Assembly: GCA_035236585.1 (NCBI GenBank)
Contig: CP141139.1
Coordinates: 23,142,990 to 23,206,989, forward strand
Reading direction: 5' to 3'
DNA: 64,000 nt
DNA from: Warburgia ugandensis
Taxonomy: Eukaryota; Streptophyta; Magnoliopsida; Canellales; Canellaceae
The notes under the pieces were generated by a model that ran no database searches, was not told the DNA's origin, and saw only the letters and a list, made by a program, of their open reading frames with translations. Below, one piece after another: positions 47,605-60,332 of the stretch. A program made the position numbers and the translations under genes. Numbering within the stretch: position 1 is the stretch's first letter; each line of letters starts with the position of its first letter.

Positions 47605-50600
47605 TGTGATGACTCAGGTTTTTGAAACATTTTCTAATACATTTTTCAAAGGTAGGGCATCCTCTTAGTAAAAAAAAGTTTTGAAAAACAAAATAGCAGA
47701 AATTCTTTTCTTTTAAAGCTTGTTTTGAAAACCCAAGTCACCACTTCATACATAACATAAGTATAATTTTTGTACAAAATAAAATTCCATTGAAGGAATA
47801 TAATTTTATTAAACTTCTAGAATCCATCCAGTGGTTCACAGTATAGCCCGGTATCAGTACAATACCTATCCAAATTATATAATCCAAGATTTGCAAACCT
47901 CACCATACATTAAAAACTCTCAATACAATACAATTCCCTCAAAATAAAATACATATCTTCAAGAGGATGTATCTTGATTGATTATTCATTTATATCTTCT
48001 TAAGTCTTCTACAGTCTTGAGCTTCTAACCTTCTTTCTCTATATCTGAGGTATTGTAAACATAGAAACATTTACAATACCTCAGCAAGCTATGCTTGGTA
48101 AGGGATATAAAAACATACTACTTCATCAATATAAGAATACATACCTTAGTCCTTATTTCATCATGGTTATCTATTCATGAGTATTCTCCACATAGATTAT
48201 ATACATTATTTATGTAGTACATGACAAATTAGTTAATATAATGAAGATTGGTCAAAACTTGTTCCTTCCCCTGACTATACTTCCACTTAGGAAATTAGTA
48301 GCTAATCTTTATATGGGGATTTCTAGGAACTCATGTATTGGCATCTCATCATGCCATGGCATTACATTATGCCTATCATATGTGCATCATAATGCAAAAT
48401 ACATTATGACTACTATGCGTCAGTCTCAATCTGTACAGTATGCCCGGATGACTGCAATCCTCCACTGATACCAACTGTGGAATATCAACTCTATGTCCTC
48501 ATGGGATGGACCATGACTGTCATAGTGGGGCCTTCCCATTATTGCCCAACCCGACGTTTAGCCTCTCTTTGGGCATGGTATCCATCATATAAATTTCAGG
48601 AAACAAGTGGCCAAACCCTCATAACTTCCCTAGCATAGCATCCCTAGTCTCTATCTCTGTGTAAAACAAAATCACAAGCCTTCATACTTGTATGGAAAAT
48701 ACATTGTATATATCAAACGATGTATCTGTTTAACTAAGGCTTAAATATTTTACATACCTTATTCTTAGAGTTTCCTTAGTCTCCATATCTCATTACTTTC
48801 ACCTCATTAGACTTGATCATCAGATTAGATCAATTGGATCAAATTATGAGGTTGGATCACTCAGTTTGATCATTTGGTTAGATCACTAGTTGGATCACTT
48901 AGTTGGATCATATGTTTTGGATCATGACTATGTTAAGGTACTAAGCATAATTATATTATGAAGGTCTATAATTCTAGACAAAAAATCATGTATGTATACA
49001 CATGAGTCTTTAATACATCTTTGTATATTCACCTACCTCAAAGTGGTATCAGGTCTTGATTCATATATCCCAAGTGATATTCCTCCATATTGCTCATCCT
49101 AGTCTGTAGTCATACATCTGTCATACCATACGTATCTAGTTATTCATCTATACAATTATGTATTACTATGAGGGATATCCTAATTTTCCTTGAATCAGAT
49201 TTGATCAAGGGTTTGGATTCTCTGTCTATGTTCTCCTACATACATAATTTCTACATATACATATGTAATATAATACTACATTGGTATTCTTATTGTTTCT
49301 GATCATTCAAGATCCTATGGATCTTGTTTGATTATCCTTATCGTGATTACTATTTTTATTAGGATTAGATGATTTATTACATTTTATGCTCTTATTATTA
49401 TTACTCAACCAATTAATGTTTTATTAGTTGAGGGTAGCTTATTTCATCTTAAGTCTAGAAGCTCCTCTTATGTCAAATTGGTTAAGGCTTACTAGTTGAA
49501 TGGTTGAACATAAAATGGTTACTTCAATCCTTATGTACGGAGGCGTTTAGACTTCACAAACGTCAATGAAAGGTTGGGGAAGAGCGAGGCTCTATTAGAG
49601 AACTCCCTTAACTATTATGTCCATCATCCACTAGATTGACCCTGGCTCAACCTTTCATAAGGTTACTATGAGCACTTCAACCCTAAGTACTCTTTCTAAT
49701 TGATTTTAATTAAATCCATGAACATTAAAATGTCATTCATGGAGTTTCATTATTCTCCCAATTTGGACCAAGGAATCTATATTCCTTATAATATCTTACT
49801 AACTATGGTCTTTACTATCATTAAGTCCATGTCATACATCCCATGTAAATGCCCTTTCATTCTAATTTCATTTAATTACAATTTCAATGAAATTTCCATT
49901 ACTTAAGCATTAAAGCATAAATATAGGGCATAAAAAGCATAAATAGACAATTAAATAAATAATTCTATAATTAACTCTACTAAGTAAGGAAAATTAATGC
50001 AAATCTAACAATCTATAAACACTCATCATAATCCAATGGTCTTAATCTATCCTTATTCATTTTTCCTCTTTTTAGGGTTTAGATCTTGATCCTTCATTTT
50101 ATTTTAGATCCAATATTTATTATTGATATAATTTCATTGTTAAATCATTGATGTATCTCATCCCTTGATTTGATCTTCCTTGATCTACCTGATCAAGGAT
50201 ATCTTAAGTTACTTTATCCCATTTAAGAGCATAGATCTTGATCTAGCCCAAATCCTCATCATCCATTCCATAAATTCATATAATATTAACTTATTATACC
50301 CATCAAAACTCATTTATGCTATAAAATTATCCTTGATCAAGGAGATTTCCCTTGATTTTTATAGGTTTCATGACTTTTAAGGCTAGATCTATCATGATAT
50401 GCCTATTTAATTACATATAACCCACTTATTTATCTTATTACATTATTATATCATCATCCAACCAGTTTTGATTGATCTGATCATCCTAGATCTTGTAGAT
50501 CAAGGATGTTAGTATACTTGTCCACTTAATTACAGAAAATTTAATGAATTAAAATTACAATTTTATTGGTTCAGTACATTCTAATTATCACAAGGAATCC

Positions 50601-51770
50601 CTCAAAATTTTCTAATCTCAATTTGGATTTCAATTGAGATCATAATTGAGGTTTAAATCTTTCATCTTGTTTTAAGGGCTAAATTTCACTCTTATTATTG
50701 TTCTTTATTTGTTTAATCTATAGACACAAAATTTCTACTATGATCATGTTTTTTAAGGTTTTAGGACCTTTTGAACATATCCATCAGTTCATATTTTCAG
50801 TTTGGGTTTATCTGGGCCATGATCCAAGATCAATGGCACGGATTTTACTAAATAGAACATGTAAATACAATTTAAAACCCATATACAACAAGTTCAGTGG
50901 ATTCTAGAAGATACAAGGAATCAATATCAAGTTTCAGATATAAAATCAGAGCTATATCAAGTTTTGAATTGCAAAAACAAAGTTTCAGTTCAAAACTAGA
51001 TGGCCCAGATCAGATCTGAGTTATGGGTGCAGGGATGATCATTGGCCTACGGCTGTTACCATCTACTTCAGGTTATATGGCGGAGGTGATTGGCTATGGG
51101 CAAGACGTGCAGATCTGGACTGTCGGATCACCCATGCTGGATCTCCTCCATCCATTAAAATCAAATGCCCAGATTTCATATCTTGGGGTTTTTGGGCCTT
51201 AGGAATCCATCCAATGGCTCATAAGTTACATATGAGCTGTGGATGGAGGAGATCTCAACCATCCAAGTCGGATCCATCATCTCTGATAGATCAACGACAG
51301 GGAGATCCCATGCATGCCGGAAAACCCAAAATACCAGCCGAAATTGAAAGAGGAGAGTGATAGTGGCCTACTTGAGCTGGTCTGGGGAGGAGGAGTTCAC
51401 CAGAGAAGGAGAAAAACCCGTCAGAGAACGAGATAGAAAACCTTAGACGTTAGCATCATATACAGTCCTAAAATTTTCCACTTCCGTTGTCGGAGAAGGT
51501 GGGAAACCTTGGGACTTTAGTAGATCATCTCATTCTGAAGATGATAAAATCAATTCATATTTAGTCAATCAAGGACAAAAGGCCCAAGTTCTCCTCCACA
51601 GACCAAGATGTCCAACTGGCCACCTGGTCATCACTCATCAATGCATCAGTCTCCTAGCAAGACAACTAATACACCTACAACAATAATTTCTCATTCTTAT
51701 AGAGATTCCACTTATTGCTACCGGTCTTGGAGTGTACATGTTGGGAACAAGTGCTCTCCAATATATCACA
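47605..51770 (-). mobile_element. Very long solo LTR (about 4.2 kb)
   Basis: Outer ends are TGTGATGACTCAGG and ATATATCACA, with a 6-bp inverted terminus (TGTGAT/ATCACA). Perfect 5-bp duplications tgtta flank it at 47600-47604 and 51771-51775. The first 40 bases are the inverted counterpart of the 3' end of the 1-3495 element, so reading direction is minus and the families are related. Non-coding, GATC-rich near 48780-48920. A diverged fragment of the same family is at 35420-36019. It looks like one complete solo LTR. Confidence 0.75.
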
Positions 51771-51775
51771 TGTTA

Positions 51776-54700
51776 ACATAATGAATCTTATATATGAATT
51801 ATGTTTTATAGGTATTACTTTGTGATTGTATTTATTAAATATTATACTTATTGGTTAGTCATAACACAACAACTAAAACTTTAGGGAACATTGTAGGAAA
51901 TCTATAGCAAGATGATAAAGGTTCACAAGATAAACAAAAATGAGATTTCAAGTCTTTGTAAGCCTAAAAACATTCTCAAGTGAGAATATTTTTTGGGATC
52001 TACATTAGGGAATACTTGTTAAAGGTAACGTTGCCAATAAGATTAGAGATGCTCATTTTGAGAGACTTTTCCAGACGTGAAGGATGATAGCAATTAAGCT
52101 ACTAAATTTTCTAATTAGAATTAAATGATGTCATAAATTGACTTAGAACTGTTAATCATTATATCTCTTCAACCGGTGTCCTCAATCCCACATAATTGGA
52201 AGTACTTGAATATGGATCCATCTCGTGAGAGGTTATTGACCATAACATTGCAGCTAGCATAACAAGTACGATCAGCCATTTGACTAATTCATATCACGTA
52301 ATACTTGCTACAAGGATCACTAAATATTTTCGTAGTTTAGATCCTCCTTTTATAACTCGGGATCTTTAAATACTAGTCAAACCATAAGATCCTTAAATAA
52401 TATTTCATACATGTAGGATAACTGGATATTTTTTCAAGTATAAGATCCTCTCTATTAATGCATGCCCACTATTGTATGTCATATAGCATTCTCTCATTAT
52501 CTATTGTCATGACCAAAACAACTTAATTCTTTTAACCAGGATAACATAAAACCCGAAAGGTATTTATCTGGATATAATCTTCATTATCACGTCATGGATA
52601 ATTCTTCAATGCAAGATGCTCCCCTTAATTCAAATAACTCCGAATAATTCAAGAACATACCAACTAACCTCCTTCCATGCTAGAGTATCTGCATTTCACG
52701 TATGGATGTTCATATTTTTCCACTCCCAACAACTGATATGTAATGGCAAAAATTTCTCATAGAACCTAGAAAAACGAACATATTTTCAAGCGATGAGGAG
52801 CTCAAGAGGGTTGCTTGCTCGGGTGTCATACAGTAGTACATTCCAAGTCCTCCGATTTTACCTTCCTCAATTAGATGAATTTTTTTTAATTATCACTACT
52901 TATCAGGATCTAAATAGATGCCTTTTAACGGTCTTTGAGAAAGTCCAAATGCTCTTTAATAGCGAGAGAGAGTAACCTTTAATGAGTTAGGGTATTCAAT
53001 GCCTCTACCTCTCCGTGGATTCAAGGCTGCTCTCCAATCGCTTAGGATCTAGCAGCTTATTGATAATTAGTCTTACTCTGTCGAAAAGAGTTCCTTACTA
53101 GATGAGATGGTTAAAGTGAATACGCTAATAAGGGATTTGTTGACTTCATTACCCTACCAATACTCATGGTTCAATTTCAAGAGTGAAATGGAACTAACAT
53201 GGGGAGACTAGTGTGATATTGGGTCGACATGGCAGCAAAGGCTCTGTCTACCTTTAGTCATTTCATTTCTTCTTTTTTGTGTTACGCTTTTGTTAAATCT
53301 CAACCATACTTGTAGTTTGAACAGTTGAGATCATTAATAGCTTAGGTCTTTGTTTCTTTTTTATGAAAAGAAGTGAGGCAGATGTTGAGTTTCATAGAAT
53401 TGATGAAGAACATATTCTTCTATGGAAATCTTGAAGAACTTCTATTTCAATACTTGGAAGAGTTTTCATCTAGCCCAGGAGTTAATCTTGATGCCTTCCG
53501 CACCGCCAATTCAGCTTCCACCCATGTACTTAATTCTGACCATCCCTAACTTTATCCCGAAGGACAATTATTCAAACAGAATGGATTGTACTTTGAGCTC
53601 ACGTCAAGTGGAAAGGTTCTCGTAAAGTTATTTCATTGCATCACCAGCAAAAAAGAACAATTTAAAACCAATTTAGAAAAAATTCCATGTGTGCAAAGAA
53701 ACATGTCACAAGTATAAAGCAATGTGATGCTTGTCACATATTACCACAGAGATTTATATGAAATAGAAATATGAAACAAGAAGCACGATAATAAATGTGC
53801 AAGACTGCAGCCACACACATTGCAGATGCTACAAATTGCCAAACAAGCTTGCAAACGGTGGAGGAGATCCAATTATCATTCCGAAGGAATTCTTTCGCAG
53901 ACTCTACTGAGGATCTCCATGCAGAAGAGGGTGGTCACATGCCTACTGAAGCCATAAGAGCATTAAGAATGTCAGCTTCAAAACCCTCAAGCTCCCTCCG
54001 GTAAAAGCCGAAAAAGGTGCAAGTCAATTAGAAGTGGATCCAGTAATAAGAAAAGCTGTCTTTCAATAGTGCACCATCTTAAATTGTGCACGTGCACCTA
54101 CTCCTGCTTCTAGCTGAGAGTAAAAATCATGCTCCTACGGTGAGAAGCCAACCTTCTTCAGTAATACCAATTTTGGTGGTTAGTGATTGGTTCTCCATAA
54201 ATTAGTGTGCCCAGGCACAAGAAGGAAAAATCTTCTAATTGGGACTCATCAAGCTTAAGATCTTAAAGGTTAACAAGTAAGAAACTCTAAGCATTCTGCT
54301 ATTAGGAATAGCAATATTATTCGCCTACTTCTAATCAGCTTAAATTTTTAGGCAGATTGGTACACGAATATCGAATGAAAGTTTTACTGGCTGAGAGGTG
54401 GAGAGTTCGAATCTCAGAGACCCCTCATTTATTAAATCCACATACCCTCAAAAAGGGTCTTCCATTGGACAAGTTGTGCTAAAGATGTAAATATCATTGG
54501 CCCACTTCCTATTTAAGTTTCGATTTGGTAAAACATCATCCCCAACCAAGCAAAGAGCATTACTCCAAATATCTTAAGTAAGACTAAAATATTGTTGGGG
54601 CTCTTAAAGCTTAAGATTTCAAAACTAGGACTGCAATGGTTCTTTATGAAAGATTCTTGCATAAATTTCTAAAAAGACTTTCATAATAAATATATCTTCC

Positions 54701-55218
54701 GCTAATGAGCCATATGAAGTCCACTCTCTGACTCAAGGTCTTAACATAAGGTAAACAAAGATCTTTAACACGAAAAGTATTACGATGGACAATGACGAAA
54801 GCCTTTCCTAGTTGGCTACTGCAAGTCCCTTAATTTCTCTCCTTTTCGTAGCATACACATAAACAATGCGTTAGTCAATTTTGATTATTTCCAATATCTA
54901 GAATGTCAAACTAAAAGAAGGAAGGTACAAGTCACGTAAGCTATTATGAAGAAATTTAAAATTTGAAATGAGTCATAGATGAAATCAGCGTATATGTTTG
55001 CATAAAGGCTTGACCAAGGTGAAAGTACTATACCCTATTGGTTGTTTATTCTTGTCTTGTAAATTTCAATTATATATCAAGTTAGAGGACTTATCAAGCT
55101 CCGAAAATTTTCAGGGGGCAACAAAAACCCAATTAGCTCAACATGTTCAATCTTAACTTAAACCCTGAAAATTTTCTTCTAAACATTAGCCCTTATTTGT
55201 ATCCTGACCCCTCGCCCT
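51776..55218. other. Unrecognised sequence, likely old retroelement DNA
   Basis: The part 51771-52600 (TGTTAACATAATGAATCTT..., TTATTGGTTAGTCATAACACAAC...) resembles a degenerate copia-type LTR in style, but I could not find its ends. From 52600 to 55218 I see no domain, RNA gene or structured repeat. Reading frames are short and without recognisable motifs. Confidence 0.35.
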
Positions 55219-55467
55219 ATGCAGAAACGGCAGCAGTGTCTGATCCAATTATTCAGGCCCAGGAGGGAAATAGAAGAACCAATCAAGCAGAAGTCTCAGC
55301 TGGAGAAAGAGATCATCTCATTGACAGAAATTCAGAGAGTAGAAATAACTCAGTTAAAGAAGAAAACAAATAATGCAAAATTCAAAACCTATAGGGAAGG
55401 CCAGAATGTTGGAAGTACCATGGAGAGGTTCAAACAAAGAATTGAGGGCCAGGAAGCACAGCTGTAA
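55219..55467 (+). CDS. Short ORF with coiled-coil-like composition
   Basis: This 82-codon frame reads IEEPIKQKSQLEKEIISLTE, IQRVEITQLKKKTNNAKF, then MERFKQRIEGQEAQL. It is rich in Glu, Lys, Gln and Leu with a rough heptad pattern and would be predicted as a coiled coil. I do not recognise a family. No convincing splice sites or neighbours identify it. It could be an exon or fragment of a captured gene, a gag remnant, or chance. Confidence 0.25.
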   Translation: MQKRQQCLIQLFRPRREIEEPIKQKSQLEKEIISLTEIQRVEITQLKKKTNNAKFKTYREGQNVGSTMERFKQRIEGQEAQL

Positions 55468-55831
55468 GAAATATACGGCAAAAATGCTAAGGCGGGTTTA
55501 GAGTTTTGGGATTTGATTCAGAATTCAGAATTTACTCTTTTAATTCCATTTTAGACGGTAGACTTTTAGTATTTGATGGAATTCAAGGGCAGAATTTGAC
55601 AAAAGCACCGTAGAGTTTAAGAATCTAATTTTTAGAATTTAAAGTCAGAATTTGGGAGCGGAATTTGGGGACGTTATATGCGACCCATATTGTCTTTCTT
55701 TCGAAAGACATTCTCAACTCGTCATTCAGGGAACCCGGAGTCTCTCTTCCCCTCTCGCTCCTCATGCTCACCTGCACCCAAAACAGAGACAATGAACAGC
55801 CTTGTCCCACGATGCAGTTAATTTTATCTGA

Positions 55832-55988
55832 CAACGAGGTTAGTTCCTCTCTCTCTCTCTCTCTCTCACCCACACACACACCCCTTAACCCAAGATGGTG
55901 AGAAACTCCCCCCTTTTCTCTCTCATCTCCCTCTCAACCCCTCACTGTCTCAGACCATGAACCCATCCTTATCTAACAACGAGGTTAG

Positions 55989-56036
<48 letters not shown>

Positions 56037-56133
56037 CCACCCCTCTTACCCCAAGATGGTGAGAAACTCCCCCCTTTTTTCTCTCATCTCACTGTCAACC
56101 CCTCACTGTCCAAGACCATGAACCCATCCTTCT
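55832..56133 (+). repeat. 145-bp tandem repeat with CT and CA tracts
   Basis: Two copies, about 55832-55976 and 55977-56133, each run CAACGAGGTTAGTTCC, (CT)n, (CA)n, CCCAAGATGGTGAGAAACTC, then ACCATGAACCCATCC. More CT-rich sequence follows to about 56275. The whole block looks like a pyrimidine-rich plant 5' UTR or promoter, but no confirmed gene follows. Confidence 0.85.
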
Positions 56134-56339
56134 CTCTCTCTCTCTCGTGCTTCTCTGTCATCTCCTCTATTCGTCCAAAAACCGCGAGACACTCCCCCCC
56201 CTCTTGCTTTCCTCTGTTTCTCATTTCTCACTCTCTCTCTCTCATCTTCTCCCTCTCTCTCTCTCTCTCTGTACTAAAACCCTCAAAATTCAAACCTGAT
56301 TCAAGATCCTGCTTTCTCTTTCTCCCATCTTATCTCTCT

Positions 56340-56513
56340 ATGGAGTTCCTATTTTTGTCCCAGCTTCTCTCCACCCTTAATCCATTATTCCTAAGGGATT
56401 ATTCAACACCAAAAACCCAACTAGCACACCCGATTCAATCAACTCGTTCACTATTCGACAAAATCTTGGCGGAAAATGACTTTCAAATACAGAAATGTGT
56501 CTGCCATTCGTAG
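56340..56513 (+). CDS. Possible short coding exon after the CT-rich block
   Basis: An ATG at 56340 follows a 400-bp CT-rich stretch and opens 57 codons: MEFLFLSQLLSTLNPLFL, then STRSLFDKILAENDFQ. The same frame is open further upstream through low-complexity serine/leucine sequence. No family is recognised and no donor site is convincing, so this is a weak candidate. Confidence 0.15.
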   Translation: MEFLFLSQLLSTLNPLFLRDYSTPKTQLAHPIQSTRSLFDKILAENDFQIQKCVCHS

Positions 56514-56519
56514 CTTCTC

Positions 56520-58900
56520 TCGATAAAAACCTACAAAAAGAAGAACAAGAAAATAATATGGAGCCCAACCTAAGTATGTCTTGTAGCCATATAGTTTCTC
56601 TATGCAAGAAGGGCCCAACCTTTGGGTGGTTCAACCTGGTCATCTTATTGCTTCTACTTTGGATGGCAAGCAAGCATGTTAATTGGATGAATCTAGCATA
56701 AAATACTACTAGTTTTGATCACATCAGATGAATGGCTTATAATAGAGATCAGTCTGCTGAATTTTATCAGCTGAATTCTTCCAAAACTCGAAGACTGAAG
56801 TAGAAACCAATCTCAAAGAATGCAGAGGTAGTGCCTCTCTCCTCTAAAGTCAAAATGACTTTCTTCCTTGCATTCATTCAAAATCTTTGCTTAACGTGTG
56901 GTGGAAGGAAGCTCCAAGTCAGTGGGCCCGAGCAACAAAATTTAGTCCTGATCCCTACGTATCTAAAACTCTCGTCTCTGTCTGTTAGCAGACCCTTCAG
57001 TTACAAATTGATCAAGCCGACTTAGTTATTTGATCACTTTATCAGCAATCAATTCTGCCTTGATCATGAGTTTACACACAAAAAGCTCTTTCATACTGTA
57101 AACTCTTAATATTCAGCTAATGTTCTCTCATCAAAAAAATCTTAAAAGTATCAGCTAATGATCTCTCGTCAAAACACCTTACAACAAAAAGCACTAGACA
57201 GAAGCCTAGTTCATTCAGCATGTCTTAGAACCATAATATGCCTAAATCATTTCATGCTGCAGCTGGGATAGAAATCCATGCTCCTGAGCCACTCCCGCAT
57301 ATTGATTTTGGGTAAGCTGTCAAAGTAACCAAGAAAATACGTGAAACGAGATGGTTTCAACCCATGCAGACAGATAAGAGAAGTGGGAAAGAATATTGTA
57401 AACCAAAAGAGCAGAAGACAGAAAAGGCCAGGACTAATCCATCAGAAACAGGATATAAAGTTGTGTCCGACTCTCCATACTTGGTGCTGCTGCTTTGACT
57501 TAAAATGAACACAGCTGAGACAGGGAGTTTCAGATGCTCACAGGTAAGGACACAGTGAAAAAGCAAGAAAATTGCAGCTTGTTGATCGGAATAACATGGC
57601 AAAGAGAAAGCACTGTATAATAAACAAGTTCAAAGTTTTGAAATTCGTTACTATGCATTGATGACACTGAAATTTGACACTCTCCATTAGTATTTCTCAC
57701 TTGCAGGACCCTTGTGTCCACACGTTCTACAAGTTCATAGTGCATCATGAAAGATAAACAGGCAAAGACTAATGGTAAGTAAATACTAAGCCGAGTAGTA
57801 TCAGTATCAGAAACCAAGTTTTTTGGATTTCGTACTGTTTCCTCTCTCTCTTGTTTGTGCCTTTTATTTCCTCCAGTTGAAGTTTATTTTCTGCCATATG
57901 TAACTTTATTCTATACAGTGAAAGATGGCATACACGGGAATAACAAATAGTGCAGAAATCTATACATCAATAGTGATAGTATCCCTAGCTTCTGGCACAG
58001 TTACAACATAGATAAAATTACCTAAACAAAGATGAGATCTTTTTTCCTGAATAGTTTATAGAAATCTTAGTCCAAGTAGCTGCGAACAAGATCAGCACAT
58101 GGATTTTTGTACAGGCGTACACGTTCCTCTTCCAAACAGCTCCTAGACAAGTGAGGTTGCCAAATAGTACAAATCAGATATTGTCAAAGTCCAGGCTAGA
58201 GGCCAAAAATAGCAAGTTATCCAATCCAAAGTTTAACAGAATCTGTGAACATCAGAATATGGCACGAGTCAAGACATGGCTCTAGCTGGAGAGGAAGAAA
58301 AGATACTCACTCCTAAATCTGGTTTTATATTGAAGTACAGATTCAAATTTTTTGGAATGCCACAAGTTAAACAGTTACAACTTGCTTGAAGCAACAAAGT
58401 CACGAACACCATGAGGAAGAACAGTGATAGAAGTTGGATAGTTAAATTTAGAGAGTTGAGCAAGGGCGATAGCAGCAACAATGAGATTAGAGCAACAATG
58501 AGATTAGAGAGAGAACAATCTTCAGTTCCTCATACATATTTATCACATTGCATTGCAACATTTTATATTCTAGTTCTGTTCATACAAAGACCTTCTATGG
58601 AATTTCACGCCATAATACGAAAAAAACTCAAAATTAACAATAGTAAATGAAAACATGCAGCTTAATACAACGAAGCCCATCAAACATCTCCATCTTTATG
58701 GCTACATGTTTGTTACTGGTGAAGATGACCAAATGAGACCTCAATCAGTTTCATTAATCTCCACTAGAAATAACCCTCCCACTCACCACTCTAATAATAT
58801 TTAAGAGTGCTTTCATCCGCAGCTAATGAATGTAAATTGAGTAAAGAGAATAATCAGCATTTGCTCATGTCGGTCTCGGTTCACCTGTACTGATAGGTCC
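56520..58900. other. No recognised features
   Basis: Only short frames without family motifs on both strands. A minus-strand frame at 58269-58481 begins with a hydrophobic stretch but matches nothing I know. Confidence 0.3.
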
Positions 58901-58944
58901 TGAAAAGACATTTCCACAATCTGTTCACGATGACCTCAAACAAT

Positions 58945-59330
58945 GTACCCGCCACCTATTAGAGCTAAACAATAAGGAGCACCTGTAGATATTGATAGTA
59001 TCTGTGCTGTTACCTCACAAATTGTCCTTGCAACTATTCCTACAATTACTTGACCTAAATTTACAAAAGACATACGGACCAAACCTTGATGGACACCTCT
59101 GGCTCGCAACAATTTTCGTCATATAACCCATCCAATTCCAGGATATTTCATCGCCACCAACAAAGCTAAGAGATAATCAGGATTCATTTGCTCTAACTAG
59201 TGAGATCCTTGACTTGATTTATGGATACTAACACATTCCTTCGTAAAGCATCATATAGCAGCAACAAGGCATAGTCCAACAAAATACAACATTCGACCGA
59301 AATACTGCACTGCCACAGGCCTGCGAGAAA
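58945..59330 (-). other. Minus-strand coding-like hydrophobic stretch
   Basis: Reading right to left, one frame gives GLVRMSFVNLGQVIVGIVAR then TICEVTAQILSISTGAPYC and LALIGGGYIV, about 50 residues open, ending at a TGA near 58952. Upstream the same frame continues with three stops. The composition suggests membrane segments and unusually protein-like codon use for this region. Family not recognised; it may be a pseudogene or a chance frame. Confidence 0.2.
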
Positions 59331-59858
59331 GCACATGTATAGGTGGCTACTAGGATATCCTAATCAAACAAGGAGGCCTAAGAGAGGCCCTACATATCAA
59401 ATGAGACAGAGCAACTTATAGTGAGAAGGCTAAATATAAGAGTGATGTTGATAACTCTAAGAACTCGCCGAACTCAATAGTTCAATAAAGCAAAAATGAC
59501 ACATGAGTGTCTCAAGATTCCAAGATGAACGATAGATCAAGGACTATCAAGTAATGAACAATCAGGATTATCATCAAACCCTCTTGAACCAGCATGTTTT
59601 AGACATCTTAAATCAAGGAAAAATTGACATGTAAGTCTTTAAAGGTTGATTGTATTGCATCTATTGGAAAAGACAATTTTGGATCCAAAATAATAGACAT
59701 CTAAATAGTGCATTGAGTGGACGTCTTGGATTGAACGAGAATGGCATCTTGGACCATCTCAGATGAACATTGGAGATCAACCATAAGATGATGGTACAAC
59801 ATCTATCTAGTACTTTCATAAATCTCCAGGGTCAAAGCATGATTTTACTTTCTAATTA

Positions 59859-60035
59859 ACAATGACTAGGTGCATGAAGCTCCCATGTATGCAAGGTCCA
59901 GAAAAGGGCGGACCGCAAAGGGCCTATAGGACGCAACCTTATCTTGCATTTTTTCAAGAGGTTGTTTCTAAGCCTGTGACCTCTAGGTTACATGGCAACA
60001 ACTCAACTATTTGGCTAAGGCTCCCCTTCATCTTG
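59859..60035 (-). mobile_element. Au SINE (copy 4)
   Basis: Minus-strand copy with the inverted landmarks GGTGCATGAAGCTCCC, GGGCGGACCGCAAAGGGCC and GGCTAAGGCTCCCC. The 12-bp duplication ACTTTCTAATTA flanks it at 59847-59858 and 60036-60047. It is more diverged than the intron copies. Confidence 0.88.
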
Positions 60036-60332
60036 ACTTTCTAATTATATGGTCAAAAACATTTCTACTTGCTTTCCTTAGTCAAGTGTGTTGACTTGAG
60101 TAAGTAAAGTTCTTCTTGGGAAGTTAGAGAGTTTAGGCACTTGCCAACTTGTAATATATGTATTTAGAAGTGACTTGAATATATTAGGCAACTACTCAAT
60201 GTTTAGAAGATGTTATTTGGAAAACACTCAAGTTGAATAAAGTCTTGTTGCGCAAGTACCTCATATTTAGAAATTATTCCCTAGCTTAGGAAACTATTGT
60301 AATTAAATAGTCACTTAGTAGTTTTATACATT

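Noticed and set aside
54388-54420. tRNA-like phrase GAGTTCGAATCTC (B-box-like)
   Set aside because: The A-box-like sequence is too close and no cloverleaf can be drawn; at most a tRNA-derived scrap.
58269-58481. 70-codon minus-strand ORF with a hydrophobic start
   Set aside because: No motif, no neighbouring exon with compatible splice sites, and AT-rich DNA readily gives Leu/Phe runs.
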